Notes under the pieces: model-generated
Databases searched by the model: none
What the model was told of the DNA's origin: nothing
What the model saw: only the letters and a program-made list of their open reading frames with translations
Program-made: the position numbers and the translations under genes
Shown: piece after piece, positions 44,271-52,739 of the stretch
How positions within the stretch are numbered: the first letter of the stretch is position 1
Layout: every line of letters begins with the position of its first letter
Assembly: GCF_003074135.1 (NCBI RefSeq)
Contig: NZ_PPDK01000001.1
Span: forward strand, 2,666,001 to 2,730,000
Source of the DNA: Euzebya tangerina
GTDB taxonomy: Bacteria > Actinomycetota > Nitriliruptoria > Euzebyales > Euzebyaceae
Direction of reading: 5' to 3'
DNA: 64,000 bases

Positions 44271-44792
44271 TTACTGGCCTGCGTCCGGGTTCGGCGGGAT
44301 GATCAAGGTCTGACCGACCTGCAGCGGCGTGGACCCGGAGAGGTTGTTCGCCTCCGCAATGATCCCGAAGGCGAGTGGGTCCCCATACACGGCCTGAGCG
44401 ATGTCGGAGAGGTTGTCACCTGACTGCACCTCATATGTGCGGTTGCCGTTGGCATCCGTCGGCGCTGCCTCGGGTCCGGCTGGTTCCGGCGCGGTGGTCC
44501 CGTCCTCGCCCGTGGCAGGCGTCGAGGTGTCCCCGCCATTTGCCTGCTGGGTGCGCAGGCTCTGCAACTCCGTCTGCAACTGCTCGATGGTCTGGTCCCG
44601 ATCGGCCAGGGCGTCCTCGGCGCTGGCCCGCGCGGTCACTTCGACATCGAGGTCCGCCTGGGAGATGTCGCTGCCGCCCGCACAGCTGCGACCGATCAGA
44701 ATCAGGACGATTGCCGCGATCACCATGGCCCCGACGCGATACCACAGGATCTGCTCGCCGAAGTCGTCAGCTTCTTCGTATTCGAAGTCCAT
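44271..44792 (-). CDS. membrane-anchored LysM protein
   Basis: 173 residues. A short acidic tail is followed by one membrane span (about 21-38), then a coiled coil (EDALADRDQTIEQLQTELQSL) and a Thr/Pro/Gly linker. The C-terminal LysM domain (TYEVQSGDNLSDIAQAVYG ... LQVGQTLIIPP) should bind peptidoglycan outside the cell. GATACT ends eight bases before the ATG and resembles the leaderless -10 boxes. The gene is divergent from the cysteine-rich protein gene at 44840. Confidence 0.88.
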   Translation of the reverse strand: MDFEYEEADDFGEQILWYRVGAMVIAAIVLILIGRSCAGGSDISQADLDVEVTARASAEDALADRDQTIEQLQTELQSLRTQQANGGDTSTPATGEDGTTAPEPAGPEAAPTDANGNRTYEVQSGDNLSDIAQAVYGDPLAFGIIAEANNLSGSTPLQVGQTLIIPPNPDAGQ

Positions 44793-44839
44793 GGGTCTCT
44801 AGTATCCACGGATTGCCCACGCATGTGAGGATGTAGGAC

Positions 44840-45592
44840 ATGTTGGACCGGGAATGGGTCAGCCTGACAGACGCCGCCGAACCGCGTGAGCGGTACCTCT
44901 TCGACGTGTCGTTCCTGGCGTCCTCCTACAGCTGCATCTACGGGCGCGGCTGCCCCGGAACGGAGGGTGTGGCAGACGACGACAGAGGATGCTGCCGGTT
45001 CGGCGCCCACTTCGTCGACGACGACGACCGTGACCGGACGGTGGAGATGGTGGAGGTCCTCGGCCCGCAGTACATGCAGCAGTATCGCCTGGCTGCTCGC
45101 CGAGGGGTGGTTGCCACCGACGCCGACGGATCCCAGCGGACGCGGATGACCGGCGGGGCCTGCATCTTCCTCAACCGCAACTCCTGGTCGCGGGGGGCCG
45201 GCTGCTCCCTGCACCAGTACGCCATCGACCGTGGCGAGCATCACGTCGACTACAAGCCGGAGGTCTGCTGGCTGGTTCCGCTGCGGCGTGAGATCGAGAC
45301 CGACATCGCCGACGATGGGGAGGAGCGGGTGACGACGACCATCACCAGCTACGACCGGGGTGCCTGGGGTGAGGGTGGAGCGGACTTCTCGTGGTGGTGC
45401 ACCACGGACGACGATCGAGCGTACGGGGGAACCCGTCCGGTCTATGCGTCCATGAAGCAGGAGCTGATCGCGATGAGCTCACCGCAGGTCTACGGCGAGC
45501 TCGTCGCCTACATGGAGGGCCGGCGCGGCCCGCAGCGTCGTCCGCTGCCGCTGATGCCACCCCCTGGACCGCCTGCCGCCAGCACACCATGA
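44840..45592 (+). CDS. cysteine-rich protein, YkgJ/DUF3109-like metal-binding candidate
   Basis: 250 residues with cysteines in a family-like order: SCIYGRGCPG near 32-41, GCCRFG near 51, GGACIFLNR near 110, GCSLHQYA near 124 and EVCWLVP near 143. This pattern recalls YkgJ-type zinc or iron-chelating proteins (C, CC, GxCxFL, CxxH, KPxxC). The match is by eye. The C-terminus is Pro-rich. The next gene overlaps its stop in ATGA. The metal and role are unknown. Confidence 0.7.
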   Translation: MLDREWVSLTDAAEPRERYLFDVSFLASSYSCIYGRGCPGTEGVADDDRGCCRFGAHFVDDDDRDRTVEMVEVLGPQYMQQYRLAARRGVVATDADGSQRTRMTGGACIFLNRNSWSRGAGCSLHQYAIDRGEHHVDYKPEVCWLVPLRREIETDIADDGEERVTTTITSYDRGAWGEGGADFSWWCTTDDDRAYGGTRPVYASMKQELIAMSSPQVYGELVAYMEGRRGPQRRPLPLMPPPGPPAASTP

Positions 45593-45906
45593 GCGCCGCT
45601 GACCGTGCCATTGCCGCGCCACAACTGCGGGAGACGGCGGACATCCACTGGGACTCCGGCCACGATCCGGTGATCCGCTGGGACGCCAGCGGTCGTCGGT
45701 TCTGGCTGGTCGACGGAGCTGATTCTGGACGACGACTGCTGCTGTGGGCCGTTGGGGAGGGGACGGACAGCAAGCTGCCAGAGGCCGAGACCATCGCCGA
45801 GGTGTTCCGTGATGGCTTGGCCGCTTGCGACTTCCCGCCGGACGGCTCGGGTGTGCCGGAGCACCGGGCGTCTGCCACGCTCCGCGTGGCTGGGCTGTCC
45901 GGGTAG
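45589..45906 (+). CDS. small hypothetical protein
   Basis: 105 residues. It starts in the ATGA overlap with the cysteine-rich protein gene and is likely co-expressed with it. It has a tryptophan-rich strand region (DIHWDSGHDPVIRWDASGRR and FWLVDG) but no recognised domain. It is convergent with mobA, with seven bases between stops. Confidence 0.65.
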   Translation: MSAADRAIAAPQLRETADIHWDSGHDPVIRWDASGRRFWLVDGADSGRRLLLWAVGEGTDSKLPEAETIAEVFRDGLAACDFPPDGSGVPEHRASATLRVAGLSG

Positions 45907-45913
45907 GCCTTCT

Positions 45914-46561
45914 TCACGGGCCCTCACCCGGGCCCCCACCAGGGCCGCCACGACCCTCCTCGAACGACTCGAGGTCGCCCGGTGTGTTCAGGTTCAGCGC
46001 CCACGCGGTGGATCGCGTGAACAGCTCCGTCTCGCCCTCACTGAGCACCACCGCGCCGATCTGGCGCGCCACGTCGATGACGGACCGGGTGCCATCAGCG
46101 ACCGCTGCTGCCACCTTCCCGCCCACTGCCGTCGACCACACGGCGTGCAGGGGCTGCGGGCGGCCGGCTCCGGAGGGGACGATGGCCGGCTGTCCGGCCC
46201 ACGACTCGCTCAGCGCCTGCAGCAACCCGGCGTCGGGCCGGGGGATGTCGACGGCCAGGACGATCGCGTGGGTGCTGTTGCCGGCCTGCAGCCCGGCCAG
46301 GATGCCGCCGAGCGGCCCACCACCCGGCAGGCAGTCGGCGATCTGCGGCACCTCCAGGTCGGGGATCGTTCGCTGTCCGGACGCGACCAGGACGCCGCTG
46401 GTCAGCGGCTCCAGGAACGCCACCGCTCGATCGATCAGTCGTCGACCGTCGACGATGGCCAGGGCCTTGTCCTGGCCCATGCGGCGCGAGGTTCCGCCGG
46501 CCAGCACGATGCCCACCGGCCTCGTCACCGGCGTCGACCCAGGTGCGGTCTCCTCAGCCAT
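45914..46561 (-). CDS. mobA: molybdenum cofactor guanylyltransferase
   Basis: 215 residues. The nucleotide-binding signature LAGGTSRRMGQDKAL is near residues 18-32, with LPGGGPLGGILAGL near 75 and the metal-site acid AVDIPRP near 95. MobA attaches GMP to molybdenum cofactor for certain oxidoreductases. ATG 46561 (MAEET) overlaps the stop of the upstream small membrane-protein gene by eight bases. The C-terminus ends in a Gly/Pro tail. Confidence 0.9.
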   Translation of the reverse strand: MAEETAPGSTPVTRPVGIVLAGGTSRRMGQDKALAIVDGRRLIDRAVAFLEPLTSGVLVASGQRTIPDLEVPQIADCLPGGGPLGGILAGLQAGNSTHAIVLAVDIPRPDAGLLQALSESWAGQPAIVPSGAGRPQPLHAVWSTAVGGKVAAAVADGTRSVIDVARQIGAVVLSEGETELFTRSTAWALNLNTPGDLESFEEGRGGPGGGPGEGP

Positions 46562-46742
46562 CGCGGTCCAGGCGACGCCCAACCCACCACGCCGCGGCGT
46601 AGTAGGCGACCAGGGCGATCGCTGCCGACGCGGCCATCCGGCGCAGCGACAGACCGCCCGCGGCCGACAGGAACACCAGGTCGCCGACGAACAGGCCGAG
46701 TCCCACGGACACGGGCAGGTAGCGCAGCCGCTCGGTGCTCAC
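46554..46742 (-). CDS. two-span small membrane protein
   Basis: 62 residues with two hydrophobic segments (about 12-28 and 33-53), starting at GTG 46742. It overlaps mobA by eight bases, which suggests shared translation. No domain is known. It lies 28 bases after the stop of the lipase-like gene on the same strand. Confidence 0.6.
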   Translation of the reverse strand: MSTERLRYLPVSVGLGLFVGDLVFLSAAGGLSLRRMAASAAIALVAYYAAAWWVGRRLDRDG

Positions 46743-46770
46743 GGCGTCGACCGGGTCGACACGACCCGGA

Positions 46771-47616
46771 TCAGACCTGCTCGGCGAGCCAGGCCACCAC
46801 GTCGGCCAACACGGTGTCCTGCTCCGGCTCGTTGAAGACCTCGTGGTGGAGCCCGTCGTAGGTCTTGAGGTCCACGATCTGCGAGCCGACGGCCCCGGCC
46901 AGGGCCCGGGCGCCGTCCACGGCGGCCAGACGGTCCTCGGTCCCGTGCACGATCAGCAGCGGCTCGGTGATGCGGCTGGCCTTCGGCATGAGCGCGTCCT
47001 CCAGGCCCAGCAGCGTGGCCCCGGTCCCAGCGGGGATCTTGCCGTGGAAGACCAGTGGATCCGCGTCGTAGGCGGCGACGACGGCCGGATCACGGCTGAC
47101 GTCGCCGGAGTCGAGCGCCTGGGTGGGCAACTTGCCCGCCACCCGGCCGAGGATCGGCGCCAGGACCTTCAGCGGTGCCGCGACCTCGGCGGCGTTTCGC
47201 AGGTAGGGGCCGCTGAGCACCACGGCTGCGACGGGATCATGGGGGCCGACGAGGTGGTCGACGATGACCGCGCTGCCCATCGAGTGCCCCAGCAGGATCT
47301 GGGGCAGCGGGTCCTCGCCCGGCTTCACCGTCTGCGCGACGATGTCACGGAACATGGCGAAGTCGTTGCTGAGATCCGAGATCGACTTCACGTAGGCCCG
47401 CGGGCCTCCAGACCGGCCGTGGCCACGATGGTCCAGCGCGGCCACGGCGTAGCCGGCCTCGACCAGCGCGGCGGCGACGTGCCCGTAGCGGCCCGAGTGC
47501 TCGCCGAACCCGTGGGAGAGGATCACCACTGCGGAGGGATCTTCGGCCGGAAGCCAGGTCTGGGTGAAGATCGTCACGCCGCCGGCGGCGAGGAACTGAT
47601 CGGTGCTGTGCGTCAT
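46771..47616 (-). CDS. alpha/beta-hydrolase, monoacylglycerol-lipase-like (Hydrolase_4)
   Basis: 281 residues. The oxyanion region HGFGEHSGRYGHV is near residue 34. DHRGHGRSGG precedes the nucleophile GHSMGSA near 109. Asp is in GTEDRLA near 228 and His in GLHHEVFNE near 257. This order fits monoglyceride lipase or lysophospholipase relatives. ATG 47616 is decided by a TAGTCT box seven bases upstream, whose TAG is also the stop of the sulfurtransferase gene. Confidence 0.88.
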   Translation of the reverse strand: MTHSTDQFLAAGGVTIFTQTWLPAEDPSAVVILSHGFGEHSGRYGHVAAALVEAGYAVAALDHRGHGRSGGPRAYVKSISDLSNDFAMFRDIVAQTVKPGEDPLPQILLGHSMGSAVIVDHLVGPHDPVAAVVLSGPYLRNAAEVAAPLKVLAPILGRVAGKLPTQALDSGDVSRDPAVVAAYDADPLVFHGKIPAGTGATLLGLEDALMPKASRITEPLLIVHGTEDRLAAVDGARALAGAVGSQIVDLKTYDGLHHEVFNEPEQDTVLADVVAWLAEQV

Positions 47617-47623
47617 GCTGCGG

Positions 47624-47629
47624 AGACTA
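47624..47629 (-). promoter_or_regulatory. leaderless -10 box (TAGTCT) of the lipase-like gene
   Basis: TAGTCT ends seven bases before ATG 47616. Its first three bases are the sulfurtransferase gene stop, so promoter and stop overlap. Confidence 0.5.
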
Positions 47630-48538
47630 ACCAGCGGCGGGGATGGCACCCAAGTCGGGAGCAGCCTCCTCCACCTCGACCTGTGCCACGGGCACGTCGA
47701 TCAGCGAGCCGTACTCGGCCCACGAACCGTCGTAGTTCCGCACCTGAGCAAAGCCCAGGATCTCGTGCAGCACGAACCAGGTGTGGGCCGCCCGCTCGCC
47801 GATGCGGCAGTAGACAACGGTGTTGTCATCCGGTCCCACGCCGGCCCGGCGGTACAGCGAGCACAACGCCTCACCGGAGAGGAACTTCCCCGTCTGGCCA
47901 TCCACGGCGTGGGACCAGGGCACGTTGCTGGCCCCGGGGATGTGGCCGGCGACCATCGCGGCCTCACCCGGCAGGTGCGGCGGTGCCGCGCTCCGGCCCT
48001 GGTACTCGGGCTCTGAGCGGACGTCGATCAGGCTGACTCCCGGAGGGCCGCCCACCAACTCCTCCAGCACCTCGTCCCGAAACACCCTGATCGACGGGTC
48101 GGGGGCGGCGGCCCGGTAGCCGACGGTGGGGGAGCGATCCGGGAGTCGGCTGGTCAGTGGGCGGCCCTCGTGCTGCCAGGCCGTACGGCCGCCGTTCATC
48201 AGCGACAGCCGACGGTGTCCGTAGAGCTTGAACGTCCAGTAGGCGTAGGAGGCAAACCAGTTGTGGTTGCCGCCGTAGAGCACGACGTGGGTGTCGGCGG
48301 TGACGCCCAGCCGATCCATGAGCTGCTCGAACGATCGCTGGTCGAGCACCGTCCGTCGCCGCGGATGACACAGGTCCATGGTCCAGTTCAGGCCGACGGC
48401 ACCATCCACGTGCGCTCGGGCATAGGACTCGGTGTCCTCGTCGACGTCCACCACCACGACATCGTCATCGTGGAGGTGATCCGCCACCCAGTCAGGCTCG
48501 ACCAGGGGCGACGGCAACGGCGTGCGGAGGACGGACAC
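47627..48538 (-). CDS. sseA: thiosulfate/3-mercaptopyruvate sulfurtransferase (two rhodanese domains)
   Basis: 303 residues with two rhodanese domains. The C-terminal one carries the active loop CRIGER with Cys244. The N-terminal one has DVDEDTESYARAHVDGAVGLN near 30. The CRIGERA loop is of the kind often found in TST/MST and SseA-type enzymes, which move sulfane sulfur to thiols or cyanide. GTG 48538 is decided by TAGCCT eight bases upstream. The thiosulfate versus mercaptopyruvate preference is not resolved. Confidence 0.88.
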   Translation of the reverse strand: MSVLRTPLPSPLVEPDWVADHLHDDDVVVVDVDEDTESYARAHVDGAVGLNWTMDLCHPRRRTVLDQRSFEQLMDRLGVTADTHVVLYGGNHNWFASYAYWTFKLYGHRRLSLMNGGRTAWQHEGRPLTSRLPDRSPTVGYRAAAPDPSIRVFRDEVLEELVGGPPGVSLIDVRSEPEYQGRSAAPPHLPGEAAMVAGHIPGASNVPWSHAVDGQTGKFLSGEALCSLYRRAGVGPDDNTVVYCRIGERAAHTWFVLHEILGFAQVRNYDGSWAEYGSLIDVPVAQVEVEEAAPDLGAIPAAG

Positions 48539-48546
48539 GGCGAGCG

Positions 48547-48552
48547 AGGCTA
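48547..48552 (-). promoter_or_regulatory. leaderless -10 box (TAGCCT) of the sulfurtransferase gene
   Basis: On the minus strand TAGCCT ends eight bases before GTG 48538. No ribosome-binding site lies between them. Confidence 0.5.
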
Positions 48553-48614
48553 GGCACGCGCCCTGCCGAGGACGAAGCGGTGCACGGTAGCAACGGTGCG
48601 AAGGGGACGACGCC

Positions 48615-49733
48615 CTAGATGACGGCGGTCTCCGTGGTCAGGTCGGCGCCGTCGAAGCGCTCGATGCGGAACGGCTCGATGTCGATCGTGTGGGCCCGGC
48701 CGTCGAGGATCTCCTCAGCGATGAGTTGGCCGCAGCCAGGAGCATGCATCACCCCGTGACCGCTGAACCCGCTGGCGTTGATCCACCCCTCCGCGGAGGG
48801 GTCGCGGCCGAGGATTGGTGTGTAGTCCGGGGTCACCTCGTAGTAGCCCCACCACGATGCCTTGGTGTCGAGCTCCTCCTGCTCGAACCAGGGATAGCGC
48901 TCGAACAGGGCCGGCATCATCTCCTCCAGATGGTCCCAGTCGACCCCGGTGAGGAACCCCTTGGGGCTGTCGTGGTCGTGGTGGCCGATCAGCAGACGGT
49001 CACCCTCGGTTCGGAAGTACACGCCCGAGGTCAGGTCCACCGTCAGCGGCAGGGGGCCGCCGCGATCCTGTGGGGCGGTGACGAAGACGTCGTTGCGTTG
49101 TGGTTGGACCGGAACGTCCAGACCGGCCAGCTCGGCGATGCCGCCCGACCAGGCACCGGCCGCGTTGACGACGACGTCGGCCTCGATCTGACCGTCATCG
49201 GTGATCAGCGTCCAGGCCGAGCCACGCTCCACACCGATCACGGTCTCCAGCCGATGGAAGACCGTCCCCTCCGATCGCGCGTTGCGCATCAACAGCTGGG
49301 TCGACTGGTCCGGGTCCACGAAGCCGTCCTTGGGACCGTGGGCGGCCCCGGCGATGCCGGCGGGGTCGAACTCGACGATCTGCTGGGCCTCCTCGACGGT
49401 CAGGAGTCGGACGTCGGCGCCCCGGCTGCGCTGCATCTCCACCAGGGCCTCGCGCTCTGCCAGGTCTCCGTCCGGTACCAGGAAGAGGTATCCCTCGGGG
49501 CGGTAGCCGGACTCGTTGGCCGCGTACCACTCCAGCGACAGCAGGGAGAGATCGACGTTGTGCGGCTGGGCGAACTGGGTGCGGAACCCGGCGGCGCTGC
49601 GGCCCGTCGAGCCCATCGCCACGCCCTCCTCCTTCTCGATCACCGTGACCTCGGCTCCGCGACGAGCCAGGTGGTAGGCACACGAGGCACCGATGATCCC
49701 CGCACCGATGATGGCTACTCGCACGTCGTCCAT
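48615..49733 (-). CDS. FAD-dependent amino-acid oxidoreductase (DAO family)
   Basis: 372 residues. The N-terminal dinucleotide motif is VAIIGAGIIGASCAYHLARRG near 5-25 (GxGxxG). STGRSAAGFRTQF near 50 and the C-terminal GFSGHGVMHAPG near 325 match sarcosine or amino-acid oxidase relatives. Possible substrates are N-methyl or D-amino acids. ATG 49733 has GGGGAGGA nine bases upstream. It follows the enoyl-CoA hydratase gene stop by 19 bases, so it is the last gene of the transporter, hydratase, oxidoreductase run. Confidence 0.9.
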   Translation of the reverse strand: MDDVRVAIIGAGIIGASCAYHLARRGAEVTVIEKEEGVAMGSTGRSAAGFRTQFAQPHNVDLSLLSLEWYAANESGYRPEGYLFLVPDGDLAEREALVEMQRSRGADVRLLTVEEAQQIVEFDPAGIAGAAHGPKDGFVDPDQSTQLLMRNARSEGTVFHRLETVIGVERGSAWTLITDDGQIEADVVVNAAGAWSGGIAELAGLDVPVQPQRNDVFVTAPQDRGGPLPLTVDLTSGVYFRTEGDRLLIGHHDHDSPKGFLTGVDWDHLEEMMPALFERYPWFEQEELDTKASWWGYYEVTPDYTPILGRDPSAEGWINASGFSGHGVMHAPGCGQLIAEEILDGRAHTIDIEPFRIERFDGADLTTETAVI

Positions 49734-49752
49734 GAGCGTGGATCCTCCCCGG

Positions 49753-50538
49753 TCAGCGGCCCTGGAAGGTGGGTCGTTCCTTGGCGACGAACGCTGCGAT
49801 GCCGCCCTGTGCGTCCTCGGTCTCGGCCATCGTGGCGATCCACTGGGACTCATCAGCCATCTGCGCCTCCAGGGGCTGCTGCATGGCTGAGCGCAGCAAC
49901 GCCTTCGCACCGGCGAACGCGCGGGTCGGGCCAGCCGCCAGCTGACGCGCCGTGGCCATCGCGCGGTCGGCCAGGTCGTCGTCAGCGACCACGTCGGTGA
50001 CCAGACCCCACTCCTTGGCCTCGGTGGCCGAGAGACGCCGGTTGGTGAAGATGAGCTCCTGCGCCCGCCGGAGACCGACCAGTCGTGGCAGGTACCAGGT
50101 GGAGGACAGGTCGGGCGTGAGGCCCGCGGCGGTGTAGGCCATGGTGAAGGAGGCCGACTCGGCCGCCAGCACGATGTCCCCGCCGAGCACCAGGCTCATG
50201 CCGCCGCCGGCTGCGGTGCCCTGGACCGCGATCACAACGGGCGCAGGGCCACGGCTCAGCCGCTCGGCCGCGGCATGGGCAAGCGTGGTCAGGTGGCGCA
50301 GGGCGACGGGCATGTCAGGTGCGTCGTTGAAGTACTTGAGGTCTCCGCCGACGTGGAAGGACGGTCCCTCCGCGTCCAGCAGGATGGCGCGAACGTCGCC
50401 GTTGTGCGCGATCTCCGCGGTTGCGGCCTCCAGGTCCTCCCCCTGCTGCAAGGTCAGTGAGTTGTGCGCCTCGGGCCGGCTCAGGGTGATGTGGGCGACG
50501 CCGTCTGCGACGTCCAGGTCCAGTGTGGTGAAGGCCAT
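49753..50538 (-). CDS. enoyl-CoA hydratase/isomerase family protein
   Basis: 261 residues. The crotonase fold shows in TLSRPEAHNSLT near 19 and the oxyanion-hole loop SFHVGGDLKYF near 57. The acid region GTAAGGGMSLVLGGDIVLAAE lies near 105. Only one of the two usual hydratase glutamates is evident by position, so an isomerase or other crotonase activity is possible. The DMT transporter gene ends 18 bases upstream, and the oxidoreductase gene follows 19 bases on. Confidence 0.87.
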   Translation of the reverse strand: MAFTTLDLDVADGVAHITLSRPEAHNSLTLQQGEDLEAATAEIAHNGDVRAILLDAEGPSFHVGGDLKYFNDAPDMPVALRHLTTLAHAAAERLSRGPAPVVIAVQGTAAGGGMSLVLGGDIVLAAESASFTMAYTAAGLTPDLSSTWYLPRLVGLRRAQELIFTNRRLSATEAKEWGLVTDVVADDDLADRAMATARQLAAGPTRAFAGAKALLRSAMQQPLEAQMADESQWIATMAETEDAQGGIAAFVAKERPTFQGR

Positions 50539-50556
50539 GGCTGGAGCATGGCAGAT

Positions 50557-51525
50557 TCACGGCTTCGTCGTCGCTTGCTCCGCGATCGACTGGTCGGGCA
50601 CCGACGGCGGTGTCAGCGCCCCCTGACCGGGGACTGGCCGTCGCTGGGCCAGGTAGACGCCGACGATCAGGGTCGCCGCGCCAAGGAAGACGTTCGGGCC
50701 GAAGCGCTCACCGCGGAAGATGGCCCCCGCGATCAGTCCGACGACGGGGACGAGGTAGGTGACCATCGAGGCGTTGGTCGCGCCGACCCGTCCGATCAGC
50801 GTGAAGTAGATGATGAAGGCGACCCCGGTGCCGAGCAGGCCCAGTGCGAGGAGCGCCGCCGCCGGGACGAGCGGGATGTCGGTGGGCAACGGCGGGGGTC
50901 CCTCGACCGCCACGGAGAAGACGGAGGCCACTGCGGCACCGAGCGTCAACTGCACCGCAACGGCGGGCAGCGTGTCGACCCGCCCGGAGATCTCCTTCCG
51001 GGTGATCACCGACCCCAACCCGTAGGCGAACGGTGCGATCGCTGCGATGGCCAGCGCCAGCACCGGCCCGCCGGCCGAGACCTCACCACCGATGATGATG
51101 ACCGACCCGACGACCGCGACCAACAGCCCGGTGACGCGCATGGCATGGAGGCGTTCGATGCCGAAGGCGACCGCCAGCAGCAACGTGGCGCCCGGTGTGG
51201 TGGCGTTGAGGACGGCCACCAGACCGGAGTCGAGGAACTGCTGGGCCCAGGCCTGGCCGAACCACCCCGCGGCGGTCCCGGCGACGCCGATCGTGGCCAG
51301 CGCGACGAGGACCCGACGCCGTCGGGGGAGCGAGATCTGCCGGCTGAGCACGATTCCGACCAGCAGGGCACCCCCGATGGTCATCCGGCCGGCCACGATC
51401 CAGCCGGGCGGTATCTCCTCGACCGCGGTCTTGATGAACAGGAAGCTGTTGCCCCACAGCAGCGAGAGCAGGATCAGCAGGCCTGCGTCTCGGGGGGTGA
51501 AGGAGGATGAGGCGGACCGGGACAC
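50557..51525 (-). CDS. EamA/DMT-superfamily permease
   Basis: 322 residues with ten hydrophobic segments in the EamA duplicated pattern (LLILLSLLWGNSFLFIKTAV in the first span). The family exports or imports small metabolites such as amino acids. GTG 51525 gives a normal N-terminus, and an ATG at 51579 is the upstream alternative. It heads the run with the crotonase and DAO genes and is divergent from the acyl-CoA dehydrogenase gene. Confidence 0.86.
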   Translation of the reverse strand: MSRSASSSFTPRDAGLLILLSLLWGNSFLFIKTAVEEIPPGWIVAGRMTIGGALLVGIVLSRQISLPRRRRVLVALATIGVAGTAAGWFGQAWAQQFLDSGLVAVLNATTPGATLLLAVAFGIERLHAMRVTGLLVAVVGSVIIIGGEVSAGGPVLALAIAAIAPFAYGLGSVITRKEISGRVDTLPAVAVQLTLGAAVASVFSVAVEGPPPLPTDIPLVPAAALLALGLLGTGVAFIIYFTLIGRVGATNASMVTYLVPVVGLIAGAIFRGERFGPNVFLGAATLIVGVYLAQRRPVPGQGALTPPSVPDQSIAEQATTKP

Positions 51526-51590
51526 GAAGCACTGAGTGTGCCCGTGGAGAACCTGGCACGCTTGGGACACCCCGAGCAAAGGCGCTGGAG

Positions 51591-52739
51591 ATGCAACGGA
51601 CCCTGTTCACCGAGGACCATCACCTGTTCCGCGACACCGTCAGGGGGTTCGTCGCCGACCAGGTCGTGCCGTTCCACGACCAGTGGGATGATGACGGCAT
51701 CGTCCCGCGCGAGCTCTTCACCGGCGCCGGGAAGCTGGGCATGCTGGCCTTCGAGGCACCAGAGGCGCATGGCGGCGCGGAGATGGCCGACTTCAGGTTC
51801 AACCAGGTCCTGTTGGAGGAGTTCCACTACGCCGGCGTCGCGCCGGCCGGGCTCTCGATCTCCCTGCACAACGACATCGTCCTGCCCTACTTCACCGAGC
51901 AGGCAGACGACGAGCAGCAGGCCCGTTGGCTGCCTGGCATCGTGACGGGTGAGGCGATCACCGCCGTGGCCATGACCGAGCCGAGCACCGGGTCGGACCT
52001 GGCCTCGATCGGCACGACCGCGGTCCGCGACGGCGACCATTACGTGGTGAACGGGGCCAAGACCTTCATCTCCAACGGCATCAACGCCGACCTCGTGGTG
52101 ACGGCCGTGAAGACCGATCCCTCGAAGCGGCACGCCGGCATGTCCCTGCTGGTGATCGAGCGCGGCATGGAGGGCTTCGAGCGAGGGCGCAACCTGGACA
52201 AGATCGGCATGCACGCCCAGGACACCGCGGAACTCCACTTCGACGACGTCCGCGTGCCCGCCGGAAACCTGCTGGGGGAGGAAGGCCAGGGCTTTGCGAT
52301 CCTCACCGCCAACCTGGCCCGGGAGCGCCTCGCGATCGCACTCTCGGGGGTGGCGGCGGCGCGGGCCGCGCTCGACTGGACCCTCGAGTACGTCCAGCAG
52401 CGGACGGCGTTCGGCAAGCCGATCGGGTCGTTCCAGAACACCAAGTTCGTCCTGGCCGAGTGCGACACCGAGGTCGTCCTGGCCGAGTCGTTCACCGACC
52501 AGTGCGTGCTGGCCCTGAACGACGGGACGCTCTCACCTGCGGATGCCAGTCGTGCCAAGTGGTGGTGCACGGAACTGCAGAAGCGGGTCATCGACCGCTG
52601 CTTGCAGCTGTTCGGCGGTTACGGCTTCATGCGTGAGTACCCGATTGCGCGGGCGTACGCCGACGCCCGGATCACCACGATCTACGGCGGCACGACGGAG
52701 ATCATGAAGACGATCATCGCGAAGGACCTCGGTCTCTAG
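51591..52739 (+). CDS. acyl-CoA dehydrogenase, long-chain (LCAD) type
   Basis: 382 residues. FAD-binding blocks AMTEPSTGSDLASI near 125 and RTAFGKPIGSFQNTKF near 270 are present. The usual catalytic glutamate site of MCAD (YEGTS) is here YGGTTE near 368, with Gly in place of that Glu. A glutamate occurs in ARERLAIAL near 246, the position used by LCAD and isovaleryl-CoA dehydrogenase. The closest pattern is LCAD. ATG 51591 is preceded by AAAGG at eight bases. The stop shares a CTAG with the convergent ATPase gene. Confidence 0.93.
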   Translation: MQRTLFTEDHHLFRDTVRGFVADQVVPFHDQWDDDGIVPRELFTGAGKLGMLAFEAPEAHGGAEMADFRFNQVLLEEFHYAGVAPAGLSISLHNDIVLPYFTEQADDEQQARWLPGIVTGEAITAVAMTEPSTGSDLASIGTTAVRDGDHYVVNGAKTFISNGINADLVVTAVKTDPSKRHAGMSLLVIERGMEGFERGRNLDKIGMHAQDTAELHFDDVRVPAGNLLGEEGQGFAILTANLARERLAIALSGVAAARAALDWTLEYVQQRTAFGKPIGSFQNTKFVLAECDTEVVLAESFTDQCVLALNDGTLSPADASRAKWWCTELQKRVIDRCLQLFGGYGFMREYPIARAYADARITTIYGGTTEIMKTIIAKDLGL

